Source: Streptomyces sp. CHD11 | Lineage (GTDB): Bacteria > Actinomycetota > Actinomycetes > Streptomycetales > Streptomycetaceae | Assembly (NCBI RefSeq): GCF_018638295.1 | Contig: NZ_JABTTS010000009.1 | Location: forward strand, 239,440-303,439 | Direction of reading: 5' to 3' | DNA length: 64,000 nt | Shown here: one piece after another, positions 25,672 through 34,487 of the stretch | Layout of the letters: each line of letters begins with the position of its first letter | How positions within the stretch are numbered: the stretch's first letter is position 1 | Notes under the pieces: generated by a model | The model's database searches: none | Seen by the model: only the letters and a program-made list of their open reading frames with translations | What the model was told of the DNA's origin: nothing | Translations under genes and position numbers: made by a program

Positions 25672-25997
25672 GGGGGTCCTCTCCAGCGGCGTCGGACAGC
25701 CGGCCGGGAACCCTCCGGCCGCCCGCGAGATGAGGCATGCCATTGTCATGCACATTGTCACCATGCGGACGACCTGGGGGCAAGGACTTGTTTCCGGCCG
25801 GTAACCCGCACGTCGCGACCCTCAGGGTCGCCCGACCGCACGACGGAAAGGGCGCCCGGCGTGGGGAGGCTCGGTGTGAAGGTGATGGAGGCGGACCCCG
25901 CCGGACGGGCCCGTGCGGGCAAAACCACCCGAATCGACGCGTCCCACGTGGCGGACAACACGACCCCAAGGGCCATACCGGCCCGTAAGCTCCCAGC
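25672..25997. other. Divergent gap upstream of the aminotransferase gene
   Basis: This 326-base gap contains a direct repeat CATTGTCA at 25741-25748 and 25753-25760 (12-base period), read TGACAATG on the minus strand, where it could serve as promoter or operator for the broken secreted-protein gene. No gene is evident. Confidence 0.4.
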
Positions 25998-27209
25998 ATG
26001 CAGGTGATCCAGTCGACCAAGCTGTCCAACGTCTGTTACGAGATCCGGGGCCCGGTGCTCGACGAGGCGATGCGCCTGGAAGCGGCCGGTCACCGCATCC
26101 TCAAGCTGAACACCGGCAATCCGGCGGCGTTCGGCTTCGAGTGCCCGCCCGAGATCCTGGAGGACATCCTCCGCAACGTGTCGACGGCGCACGGTTACGG
26201 CGACGCGAAGGGCCTGCTGGCCGCACGCCGGGCGGTCGTCATGCACAACCAGACCCTCGGCATCGAGACCGACGTCGAGCACGTCTTCATCGGCAACGGC
26301 GTGTCCGAGCTGATCGTGATGGCCATGCAGGGCCTGCTGGACGACGGCGACGAGGTGCTCGTCCCGGCGCCCGACTACCCGCTGTGGACGGCCGCGGTCT
26401 CCCTCTCCGGCGGTACGGCGGTGCACTACCGCTGCGACGAGCAGTCCGACTGGATGCCGGACCTCGCCGACGTGGAGCGCAAGGTCACCGACCGCACCAA
26501 GGCGATCGTCATCATCAACCCGAACAACCCGACCGGCGCGGTCTACGACGAGGCGGTCGTCAAGGGCCTGACCGACATCGCCCGCCGCCACAACCTGCTG
26601 GTCTGCTCGGACGAGATCTACGACAAGATCCTCTACGACGACGCCGAGCACATCCCGACCGCCTCGGTCGCCCCCGACCTGCTCACCCTCACCTTCAACG
26701 GCATGTCGAAGGCGTACCGGGTGGCCGGCTACCGGGTGGGCTGGATGTCGATCTCGGGCCCGCGCGCCCACGCCGACTCCTACATCGAGGGCCTGACGGT
26801 CCTGGCGAACATGCGGCTGTGCGCGAACATGCCGGGTCAGCACGGGGTGGTCGCGGCACTCAGCGGACGCCAGACGATCGACGAGCTGGTCCTGCCCGGC
26901 GGGCGGCTGCGCGAGCAGCGGGACACGGCGTACGAGCTGCTGACCCAGATCCCGGGCGTGAGCTGTGTGAAGCCGAAGGGGGCGCTGTACCTCTTCCCCC
27001 GCCTCGACCCCGGCGTCTTCAAGGTCAAGGACGACCGCCGCATGGTCCTGGACCTGCTGCGCCGAGAGAAGATCATGGTCGTCCAGGGCACCGGCTTCAA
27101 CTGGCCGGAGCCGGACCACTTCCGGATCGTCACGCTGCCGTCGGTCACCGATCTGCGGGACGCGATGGGCCGTATCGGCCGCTTCCTGGACGGGTACGGG
27201 CAGCCCTGA
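25998..27209 (+). CDS. alaA: AlaA-like PLP aminotransferase (glutamate-pyruvate type)
   Basis: The 403-residue class I/II aminotransferase has the NTGNPAAFGFECP N-terminus typical of AlaA/YfbQ, INPNNPTGAVY, SDEIYDKILYD, and the PLP lysine Lys238 in FNGMSKAYRVAGYRVGW. The family transfers amino groups between alanine/pyruvate and glutamate/2-oxoglutarate. Length matches AlaA. It stands alone between a broken gene and a small conserved gene. Confidence 0.9.
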   Translation: MQVIQSTKLSNVCYEIRGPVLDEAMRLEAAGHRILKLNTGNPAAFGFECPPEILEDILRNVSTAHGYGDAKGLLAARRAVVMHNQTLGIETDVEHVFIGNGVSELIVMAMQGLLDDGDEVLVPAPDYPLWTAAVSLSGGTAVHYRCDEQSDWMPDLADVERKVTDRTKAIVIINPNNPTGAVYDEAVVKGLTDIARRHNLLVCSDEIYDKILYDDAEHIPTASVAPDLLTLTFNGMSKAYRVAGYRVGWMSISGPRAHADSYIEGLTVLANMRLCANMPGQHGVVAALSGRQTIDELVLPGGRLREQRDTAYELLTQIPGVSCVKPKGALYLFPRLDPGVFKVKDDRRMVLDLLRREKIMVVQGTGFNWPEPDHFRIVTLPSVTDLRDAMGRIGRFLDGYGQP

Positions 27210-27260
27210 CCAAGCTTGACCAAGCGGTATCGACCGTCTGATCTTGTGAACGACTCAACT

Positions 27261-27275
27261 TTAGACAGTATCTAA
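27261..27275. promoter_or_regulatory. Inverted repeat operator candidate TTAGAcagtaTCTAA
   Basis: A 5-bp inverted repeat with a 5-base centre lies in AT-rich sequence about 40 bases upstream of the start at 27314. A possible -10 (TAGGAT at 27278-27283) follows directly, so a bound protein would block the promoter. The cognate regulator is not identified. Confidence 0.5.
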
Positions 27276-27313
27276 GCTAGGATGGTTTCCTGCCAGCACC
27301 CAGGAGGCCATCC

Positions 27314-27736
27314 ATGTACGAACCGATCCGTGACAAGTCGGTGCACAGCACGGTGGCCGGCACCCCCCACGACTTCCCCCACCGCTCCCGCGAGGAAGAG
27401 CTGGACATCCAGCTCGCGGGCCATCTCGCCGCGCTGCTCGCCGTCACCGACGAGCTGCGCACCACGGCGCCCTCGGCCGGCCTGGACACCGCCGCCGAGC
27501 GGCTCACCGAGCAGGTCGCCCGCCTGCGGGGAGGACGTGTGCCGACCCGCGTGCCGGCGAGGAGCACGGGCCGCGAACCGAACGCGGCGGCCCTGCACCG
27601 GCGCGCCCACGCCCTCGCGGGCCGCACCCTGGTCGTCGCCGCGTCCCGCGCCGACACGGCGGTGGCGATCCTCGCCGCCGAACAGATGGACGCGCACGCC
27701 GCGGCCCTGCACCCGCGCGCGCTCACGTCCCGCTGA
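27314..27736 (+). CDS. Small conserved streptomycete protein, function unknown
   Basis: This 140-residue soluble protein has a helical core rich in Ala and Leu (ELDIQLAGHLAALLAVTDELRTT) and an Arg-rich C-terminal half with a helix (AAALHRRAHALAGRTLVVAASRADTAVAILAAEQ). No signal peptide or known motif is visible. AGGAGG lies upstream of the ATG. It is monocistronic, with an operator candidate upstream and a hairpin downstream. I do not recognise a function. Confidence 0.75.
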   Translation: MYEPIRDKSVHSTVAGTPHDFPHRSREEELDIQLAGHLAALLAVTDELRTTAPSAGLDTAAERLTEQVARLRGGRVPTRVPARSTGREPNAAALHRRAHALAGRTLVVAASRADTAVAILAAEQMDAHAAALHPRALTSR

Positions 27737-27764
27737 GCCCCGCCCCGGGCTCCCCCCGAACGGC

Positions 27765-27802
27765 CCCGGTCCGCGCGCACCCGCAGCGACGCGCGGACCG
27801 GG
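27765..27802. terminator. Hairpin downstream of the small conserved gene
   Basis: A perfect 13-bp stem (CCCGGTCCGCGCG against its complement) with a 12-base loop lies 28 bases after the stop codon. The rest of the 27737-28155 gap shows no gene. A TTGACC at 28074 could be the -35 of the next gene's promoter. Confidence 0.65.
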
Positions 27803-28155
27803 CGCCACACATCCCCCACCGTCGACGGGCATCCCGGGCGCGCCACCCCGGGGTACCCGTCGACGGGCTCAGCCCTGCCGCCGTCACCACCTGCGGCGTC
27901 GCCACACGACCGGGTGCGACGGCAAGGTCCCCGGACGACCTCCGCCGCGGTGTGACCGGCTCCCGCTCCGCTGCCGGCGCTTCCCCGGCCGGCCCCGGGC
28001 GGCGTTGCACGAAGGGGCACCTTCCGTTGCCTGTACGGGCATCCCGGCGGGCTGCCCTTGTGGGGCCTCGGAGTTGACCCGTATTGTCCGAACCTGACGT
28101 GCGTCCGGATTTGGTTGTACGAGCGTGAACTGCCCCGGTGAGCAAGGAGTTTGGT

Positions 28156-30015
28156 GTGCGAGTGAGCGGCCGGGAGAACGCGGACGAGCGGTCCGACGCG
28201 AAGGCGGCGGCGCGCTCCGGGCCGCGCCGGCCGTCCTCCGTGCCGCAGGCCGGCAGTCTGCTCTCGCTGCAGGCGGGCAGCGGCAACCAGGCCGTCGTAC
28301 AGATGCTCCGGCAGGCGGGACACCCGTGGGCCCAGGAGGAGCACCGGCACGGTGAGGGCTGCGGCCACGAGAGCGCGCAGCCCGCGGTGCAGCGCTCGAC
28401 CGTGCCCGAGGTGCTGCGCGGGGCCGGCCGTCCGCTGGACTCGGCCCTCCGCGCCGATCTGGAGCCCAAGATGGGCGCGGACTTCTCCGGCGTCCGGGTC
28501 CACGACGATGCCGCCGCCCAGGAGTCGGCCGCCGAGGTCGGGGCCAGCGCCTACACCGCCGGCCACCACATCGTCATCGGCAAGGACGGGGCCGACCGGC
28601 GCACCATGGCCCACGAGCTGACCCATGTGATCCAGCAGAGCCAGGGTCCGGTCGCGGGCACGGACAACGGCTCGGGGCTGCGGGTCTCGGACCCCTCCGA
28701 CCGCTTCGAACGCGAAGCCGAGGCGAACGCGGCGCGCGTCGTGTCCGGTGCGGCTCCGCTCCAGCGTCAGACGGACGACGCCGCGCACGGGGCCGCGCCC
28801 CTCCAGGCCGCCTCGGGTGCGTCCGAGGTCATGGTGCAGCGCACGGTGGAGGAGGACCTGACCGACAGTCCGCAGGACTTCCTGGCGTCCAACATGCTCT
28901 CCATGGACGTGGTGACGGGCATGAAGGCGCGCTGGAGCCGACCGGCACTGAACGCCGCCTACGACAGCCTCGGGGCGGTCCTGGGCGGTCTGCCCCGTCA
29001 CTGGTTCGTCCTGACGGCCGACCCGCGGCGACAGGGCTCCGGCCCGGCGTACCTGTTGACCCCCGCCCTGGAGATGTACGTGGCCGACCAGGAGTACCAG
29101 GCGGCGCACCCGTTCCTGCGGGCGCTCGTCGGACACCCGGACCTGCCGCCCGTGCAGCCCGAGGGCAGCTACCTCCGCTCCTCCTACGTCCCCTACCTCA
29201 CAGGGGGCGCGCGCAATCCCGAGACACAGGTGGGTCACACGGAGATCCCGCGGGAGCCGGGGAACGCTCCGGGTGCGGGCCTCGTCTTCACGGCCACGAT
29301 GAACGGATGCGCCTTCGCCGTCACCGGAAGCTCCCAGGGACCGGGCATGTTCCGTGCCTGGCACTACCAGTCGCCCGGCAGCCGGATGGCGGACGCGCTG
29401 GAATTCCAGCACGCCCGGAGCACCATGGACTGGTTCGGCGACGACGAGTACATGGGCCCCGGGGCCGACAAGAGCCTGCCCGAGGTCACGAACATGCTGA
29501 GCTTCGGGCCGAACGGCTGGGAGATCCTCGGCCAGGAGGTCCTGACCTCCACGACCGACATGGGCGACGCGCACATCGGCAGGACCTCCGCCCGTCCGCT
29601 CAACCTGGGACCCGCTGACAACAACAGACAGTTCGACCAGGCCCGCGCGGTCTACAAGGGCCTGGCCCACAAGCGCCTGCGCGACGTCAGCAGCGCGGGC
29701 GAGGCGGTCAAGAGGCGCAAGGCGCCCAAGGACGTGCAGGACGCGGTCACCGAGGCCCAGGGGAAGGTGGCCGCCGGTGCGGGTGGAATCCTCCTCGCCG
29801 AGGACGCCGCCCAGCTGGGCCAGCTCGTCGGTTCGGCCGTCCGCCTCTCCGGTGTCACGCAGGTGTCGCTGCGGAACGTGCTCAACCAGCAGGGGAACAG
29901 CAGTGAGGAGTGGGTCGGCAAGCTGGCGCACTTCCTCGAGGAGTTCGGGATCTACCACCGGTGGCTGTCGGATCTGCGCGCCGCCGCGGAGCGCCTGCAG
30001 GGGCCCGCCGACTGA
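28156..30015 (+). CDS. DUF4157 (eCIS core) domain protein, possible contractile-injection cargo
   Basis: I chose the GTG at 28156 because AAGGAG lies 6 bases upstream; an in-frame GTG at 28138 is possible. The 619-residue product has a disordered N-terminus, then a DUF4157 domain (about residues 80-165) with LEPKMGADFSGVRVHDD and the HELTH zinc-metalloprotease-like motif (His153-Glu154-His157). About 420 further residues follow with no recognised domain. That part contains TMNGCAFAV with Cys385 and a histidine 18 residues later (His403 in RAWHYQSPG), reminiscent of the Cys-His pair in CNF/BLF1/CheD-type deamidases. DUF4157 marks cargo or partners of extracellular contractile injection systems. 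No injection-machine genes lie in the window. The domain call is firm; cargo and effector roles are inferred. Confidence 0.85.
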   Translation: MRVSGRENADERSDAKAAARSGPRRPSSVPQAGSLLSLQAGSGNQAVVQMLRQAGHPWAQEEHRHGEGCGHESAQPAVQRSTVPEVLRGAGRPLDSALRADLEPKMGADFSGVRVHDDAAAQESAAEVGASAYTAGHHIVIGKDGADRRTMAHELTHVIQQSQGPVAGTDNGSGLRVSDPSDRFEREAEANAARVVSGAAPLQRQTDDAAHGAAPLQAASGASEVMVQRTVEEDLTDSPQDFLASNMLSMDVVTGMKARWSRPALNAAYDSLGAVLGGLPRHWFVLTADPRRQGSGPAYLLTPALEMYVADQEYQAAHPFLRALVGHPDLPPVQPEGSYLRSSYVPYLTGGARNPETQVGHTEIPREPGNAPGAGLVFTATMNGCAFAVTGSSQGPGMFRAWHYQSPGSRMADALEFQHARSTMDWFGDDEYMGPGADKSLPEVTNMLSFGPNGWEILGQEVLTSTTDMGDAHIGRTSARPLNLGPADNNRQFDQARAVYKGLAHKRLRDVSSAGEAVKRRKAPKDVQDAVTEAQGKVAAGAGGILLAEDAAQLGQLVGSAVRLSGVTQVSLRNVLNQQGNSSEEWVGKLAHFLEEFGIYHRWLSDLRAAAERLQGPAD

Positions 30016-30612
30016 GGTCCTGCGTTCGGATCAGGCCGGATCGGACCCTCGAGCCCGGCCTCGTCCGAACGAGAGGCCCCAGGTGCACCGGCTGCCCTCC
30101 TTCCGGGCGTGAGCGGTGCCCGGTCCCGTCGCCGGCCGCCGCACCGGGGATCGCGGTGGCGGCCTCCCCGACGAGGGGCAGCCGTGCTCCGGGAACGGGC
30201 GCACACCTTCGCCCCGCCGGCCCCGACGGGGCGGAACCGGTCACGGCGGCCGTGGACGACGAACGGGGGGATCCCGGTCGCCGGCAGGCGCTGACGCCGG
30301 CGGGGTGCGCGGTCGGACCGGCAGAACGCCTTGCCCGGCCGGCCGGAGCGTGCCGCTGGAGCGGCCACTCCCCGCCGGGGCCTGCCGCCCGGGTACTGCT
30401 CCGGGGGCGCACTTCCAGTGGCTGACGGTCCACCCCTGCCGGTCGACCACTGCCCCACGTGCGGGCGAGGGGCCGTAGGGTCGCGTCGGAGCGGGCCCGG
30501 GACGCGTCCGTCCCCGGGCGGGAGAACGCCGGGGCTCGGGGCGGAAGTCCCGGTAACGTCGGGGGACTGCCGTCCCAGCGGCCCCCGAGGCGTCACAGGC
30601 GAGGAGCGGTGA
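30016..30612. other. 597-base gap without recognisable gene
   Basis: Several frames are open in this very GC-rich stretch, but none encodes sequence that looks like protein and none has a convincing start. No terminator or promoter stands out. It may be decayed DNA or hold the promoter of the MoxR-VWA pair just before 30613. Confidence 0.5.
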
Positions 30613-31806
30613 ATGAGCAACGCGCAGGACACGGCCCAGCGGCTGCGCGCGGTGTGCGAGGAGTTGTCGGAGCGCTTCTACGAACGGGCGGACGTCGTAC
30701 GGACGCTGGTGGTGACCCTGCTGGCCGGGCAGCACTCCCTGGTGCTGGGCCCGCCGGGGACGGCGAAGTCGGAGCTGGCGCGGGACCTCACGGGCCGGAT
30801 CGAGGGAGCCTCCTACTGGGAGATCCTGCTGTCGAAGTTCACCGCGCCGACACGGATGTTCGGTCCCATCGACGTCGCCGCGCTGGCCCGGGGCGAGTAC
30901 CGGCAGGTGTACGACGGACGTGCCACGACCGCGCACATCGCCTTCATCGACGAGATCTTCAAGTGCTCGACGGCCGCGCTGAACGAGACGCTGGGCTATC
31001 TCAACGAGCGGATCTACCACCCCGAGAGCGGCGGCGAACCCATCCGCTGCCCCCTCATCGGCGCCATCACGGCGAGCAACGAGCTGCCCACCGGGGAGGA
31101 CTCCGCCGCGATCTACGACCGGCTGCTGGTGCGGATCGAGGTCGGGTATCTGGAGGACCCGTCGAACTTCGCCGCGCTGGTCCGGTCCGCCGTGAACCGC
31201 CCCGCGGCACCGGCCCGGACGACGGTCGGGCTTCCCGCTCTGCAACAGGCCGTGACCGGGGGCGTGCCCTCCGTGGAGGTCCCGGACCTGATCGTGGACG
31301 CGGTGGTGACGCTGCGGGCCGCCCTGCGCCGCAAGGAACTCGTCGCCTCCGACCGCCGCTGGCGGCAGGCGGTGGGGCTGCTCCAGGCCTCCGCGTACCT
31401 CGACGGGCGTACCGCGGTGGCGGAGACCGATCTCGCGGTGCTGACGCATGTGCTGTGGGACTCCCCCGCCCAACGCCCCATCGTGGAGCGGGAGGTGCTG
31501 CACCTGGTCAACCCGGATGCCAAGGAGGCGCTCGATCTCGCCGATGTCATCGAGGAGTTGGAGGCACAGCTCGACTCCATGGCCGGGCAGTCCCGCGAGG
31601 CGCTGAGCGACTGGGTCATCAGGAACGCCCACGGCAAGCTCGCCATGGCGGGGAAGCGGCTGGAGAAACTGCGTGAGGAGGCGGCGAACGCGGGCCGTTC
31701 CACCGCCACGATCGACCGGGTCACCGACCGCCGGCGCGCCGTCCGCGCCCGCGTCCTGACCGAGGCGCTCGGCATGGACGCGAGCATGGTGCAGGCCGAG
31801 CAGTGA
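30613..31806 (+). CDS. MoxR/RavA-type AAA+ ATPase
   Basis: This 397-residue AAA+ protein has Walker A GPPGTAKS (residues 46-53), Walker B FIDEIF (111-116), sensor sequences around AITASNELP, and arginine-finger-bearing ENDRLLVR-like sequence (IYDRLLVRIEV). RavA proteins act as hexameric chaperones with a VWA partner (ViaA). The next gene, 9 bases downstream, encodes that partner. GAGGAGCG precedes the ATG. Confidence 0.9.
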   Translation: MSNAQDTAQRLRAVCEELSERFYERADVVRTLVVTLLAGQHSLVLGPPGTAKSELARDLTGRIEGASYWEILLSKFTAPTRMFGPIDVAALARGEYRQVYDGRATTAHIAFIDEIFKCSTAALNETLGYLNERIYHPESGGEPIRCPLIGAITASNELPTGEDSAAIYDRLLVRIEVGYLEDPSNFAALVRSAVNRPAAPARTTVGLPALQQAVTGGVPSVEVPDLIVDAVVTLRAALRRKELVASDRRWRQAVGLLQASAYLDGRTAVAETDLAVLTHVLWDSPAQRPIVEREVLHLVNPDAKEALDLADVIEELEAQLDSMAGQSREALSDWVIRNAHGKLAMAGKRLEKLREEAANAGRSTATIDRVTDRRRAVRARVLTEALGMDASMVQAEQ

Positions 31807-31815
31807 GGCTCCGCG

Positions 31816-33435
31816 ATGGGTGAGACGTACAGCGGACCGGCCGGGCCGGCGCACCGGGCCGCGAAGTGGCTGGCCCTGTCCGCCGCGGCGGCCGAGCAAC
31901 ACACCGCGGCCGTGGTGACGGGCCCGTTCGACCGGGTCGCGTGGCGGGACGTGTACGGGCAGTCGGCGGGGCTGCGCGAGCTGGCGGCGGAGCTGAACGC
32001 CGGCCACGCCCACACCACCGACCTCCTGACGGACGTGTTCCTGGCCGCGTACCTGGCGGCCCCGCGCCTGCGCGACCGCGCCCGGATGGCACCCTCCCAC
32101 CTGCTCAACCACCAGGTCGTCGCCACGCTGATGAGCTCACCCGAGTTCGGCGGGCTGCACCGGGAGACGGCCGGCGATCCCTACGCGGCCGCCATGGCCG
32201 TACTGGCCCAGGCCCCCGGGCTGCGCGGCCTCCTGGAACGCTCACGGGACGCGCGGGAGCGGGCCGGACGGGCGGACCGGGCGCAGCGGGAGACCGTGAC
32301 CGCCGCGAGCGCCGTGAGCGAGGCGCTGCGGCAGGCCGCGGAGGAGGCCGGCGAGGACGGCACCGTACCCGCCCCGGCCGCCGACGCCGTACGCCGTGCC
32401 GTCGAGGCCGCCGAAGCCGCCGAGGCCGGGGCCCGGCGGGAGGAGCGTGCCGCCGCTCAGGCCCTCGCGGCGGCGCTCCCCGGCATCCGTGCCGCCGCCC
32501 GGAACGCGACGGCGACGGCAGCCGAAGCCGTCCGGCGCGAAGCCGCGCTGACGCGTGCCTGGGGCGTGGGCCCCGGCGAGCTGGAACGGATGCCGTTCGA
32601 CGAGCGCGCCCGGCTCGCCGAGCGGCTGCGCGGCGGACGGCTCGCCCGGTGGGCCGAACTGATCGGCCGGTTCAGGCGGATGGCCGACGGTGAGCGTGCG
32701 CGCAAGGTGGAGAACGCGATGGGGGAACTGGTCGGTGTCACCCTCGGCGACGACCTCTCCCGGGTCATCCCCTCCGAGCTGGCCACCCTCGGCGTGCCCG
32801 AACTGCGGGCGGTGTTCGCCGCGCGCTACGCCGCCGGGGAGCTGATGCTCTACGACGCCCAGGGCGAGCAGTCCACCGGCCGGGGCGCCGTGATCGCGTG
32901 CGTGGACACCTCGCACTCCATGTACGCGGAGGGTCCCGGCGGAATCACCCGGGAGGCCTGGTCCAAGGCGTGCGCGCTGGCGCTGCTCGACCAGGCCCGT
33001 CACGCCGGCCGGGACTTCGTCGGCATCCTCTTCTCCGCCGCCGACAGACTCCAGGTCTTCCGCTTCCCGGGCGACCGGCCGGCCGACATCACCGACGTCC
33101 TCGACTTCGCGGAGACGTTCCTCGGCGGCGGCACCGACTTCCAGCGGCCGCTGAGCACGGCGGTCGAGATCCTGGAGGAGGAGTTCGACGACACGGCCCG
33201 CGGACGCGGCGACATCGTCATGATCACCGACGACGCGTGCGAGGTCACGGAGACGTGGGTGCGCGGCTGGAACGACGCCCGGCACCGCCTGGGCTTCCGC
33301 CTCTTCGGCGTGGCCATCGCCACCCCGGAGGCCACCGACCCCGGCTCGGTCCTGGAGTCCCTGTGCGACAACCTCCGCACCGTCGACGACCTGACCGACG
33401 TCCACACGGCCGCCGACCTGTTCCGCGTGATCTGA
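31816..33435 (+). CDS. VWA-domain partner protein (ViaA-like)
   Basis: The 539-residue protein has a long Ala/Glu/Arg-rich helical region (about residues 140-300, likely coiled coil) and a C-terminal von Willebrand factor A domain with an intact MIDAS motif (DTSHS, residues 364-368) and a later ITDDACEV strand. The architecture matches ViaA, the metal-binding co-chaperone of RavA. No signal peptide is present, so it is cytoplasmic. It is cotranscribed with the ATPase gene. The substrate of the pair is unknown; the DUF4157 gene upstream is on the same strand, but 600 bases separate them. Confidence 0.88.
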   Translation: MGETYSGPAGPAHRAAKWLALSAAAAEQHTAAVVTGPFDRVAWRDVYGQSAGLRELAAELNAGHAHTTDLLTDVFLAAYLAAPRLRDRARMAPSHLLNHQVVATLMSSPEFGGLHRETAGDPYAAAMAVLAQAPGLRGLLERSRDARERAGRADRAQRETVTAASAVSEALRQAAEEAGEDGTVPAPAADAVRRAVEAAEAAEAGARREERAAAQALAAALPGIRAAARNATATAAEAVRREAALTRAWGVGPGELERMPFDERARLAERLRGGRLARWAELIGRFRRMADGERARKVENAMGELVGVTLGDDLSRVIPSELATLGVPELRAVFAARYAAGELMLYDAQGEQSTGRGAVIACVDTSHSMYAEGPGGITREAWSKACALALLDQARHAGRDFVGILFSAADRLQVFRFPGDRPADITDVLDFAETFLGGGTDFQRPLSTAVEILEEEFDDTARGRGDIVMITDDACEVTETWVRGWNDARHRLGFRLFGVAIATPEATDPGSVLESLCDNLRTVDDLTDVHTAADLFRVI

Positions 33436-33490
33436 CCCGGCCCGCCCCGGCGGGTCCGTGTACCGCGGCGGCCGGGGAGCCCCCGCCCCG

Positions 33491-34390
33491 TCACACGGGG
33501 AACGTCACGCCGGTGAGCTCCTCCGAGACGGTCCACAGACGCTGCTGTGCGGCCTGGTCGTGGGAGGCGGGGCTGGATGTGACCAGCTTCGGAAGGCCGC
33601 GGGCCCCGGCGAGACCGCCGGGGCCGTAGTACTGGCCGCCGCGGACCGCCGGATCGGTGGCGGCGCGCAGGGTGGGCAGAGCTCCCTTGTCGGCCGCCTG
33701 GAAGAGCAGTGGCCCGAGCCGGGCGACGGTCATGCGCAACGCGGTGGGCAGGTTGCGGGTGAGCTCGCTCCGGGCCGCGCCCGGATGGGCGGCCGTCGCG
33801 ACCGTGGTGCCGTGCGGTGCGAGCCGGCGCTGCAGTGCGTACGTGAACATCAGGTTGGCGAGTTTGGCCTGGCCGTAGGCGCCGACACGGCTGTAGGAGC
33901 GCTCCCACTGGAGGTCGTCGAAGTGGATGGCGGCCCGGATGCGGTGGCCGGTGCTGCTGACCGTGACGACGCGGGAGCCGGGGACCGGCAGCAGCCGGTC
34001 CAGCAGCAGGCCGGTGAGGGCGAAGTGGCCCAGGTGGTTGGTGCCGAACTGCAGCTCGAAGCCGTCGGCGGTGGTCCGCCGCGGGGTGTGCGCCACACCC
34101 GCGTTGTTGATCAGGAGGTCGATGCGCGGGTGGGCCGCGCCCAGGTCGGCCGCCGCGGAGCGGATCGAGTCCAGGGAGGCCAGGTCGAGGGCCTGGACGG
34201 TGACGTCGCCGGCGATGCGGGCGGCAGCCTGCTTGCCCTTCTCCACGTCACGGACGGCCATGACCACGCTCGCCCCCCGCGTGGCGAGCATCCGGGCGGT
34301 CTCGAATCCCAGCCCGGTGTTGGCGCCGGTCACGATCGCCACCCGGCCGTGCTGATCGGGGATGTGCTGCTCGGTCCAGTCGTCACTCAT
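33491..34390 (-). CDS. Short-chain dehydrogenase/reductase, retinol-dehydrogenase-like
   Basis: The 299-residue SDR has a Rossmann motif TGANTGLG near the N-terminus, an NNAG-type motif (INNAGVAH), and an active-site Tyr-Lys pair in YGQAKLANLMF. This is the classical YxxxK arrangement of the light-dependent protochlorophyllide reductase/retinol dehydrogenase-like subfamily common in actinomycetes. The substrate is unknown. It diverges from a TetR-family gene, and repeated palindromes lie between them, so the TetR protein probably represses it. Confidence 0.92.
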   Translation of the reverse strand: MSDDWTEQHIPDQHGRVAIVTGANTGLGFETARMLATRGASVVMAVRDVEKGKQAAARIAGDVTVQALDLASLDSIRSAAADLGAAHPRIDLLINNAGVAHTPRRTTADGFELQFGTNHLGHFALTGLLLDRLLPVPGSRVVTVSSTGHRIRAAIHFDDLQWERSYSRVGAYGQAKLANLMFTYALQRRLAPHGTTVATAAHPGAARSELTRNLPTALRMTVARLGPLLFQAADKGALPTLRAATDPAVRGGQYYGPGGLAGARGLPKLVTSSPASHDQAAQQRLWTVSEELTGVTFPV

Positions 34391-34405
34391 GACCCGCTCC
34401 TAAAA

Positions 34406-34469
34406 AACCATCGGTCTGTTACGAGGACCGTAAGAGACCGCCGGTCTCATGTCAAGAGACCGCTGGTCT
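34406..34469. promoter_or_regulatory. TetR operator cluster: repeated AGACCGnnGGTCT palindromes
   Basis: Two near-perfect palindromes AGACCGCCGGTCT (34435-34447) and AGACCGCTGGTCT (34457-34469) are spaced 22 bases apart (two helical turns). A weaker third copy (AAACCATCGGTCT) lies at 34405-34417. They fill the divergent promoter region between the SDR and TetR genes and are very likely the binding sites of the adjacent TetR protein. Confidence 0.75.
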
Positions 34470-34487
34470 GTAAGTTAGGCTGGAAGC

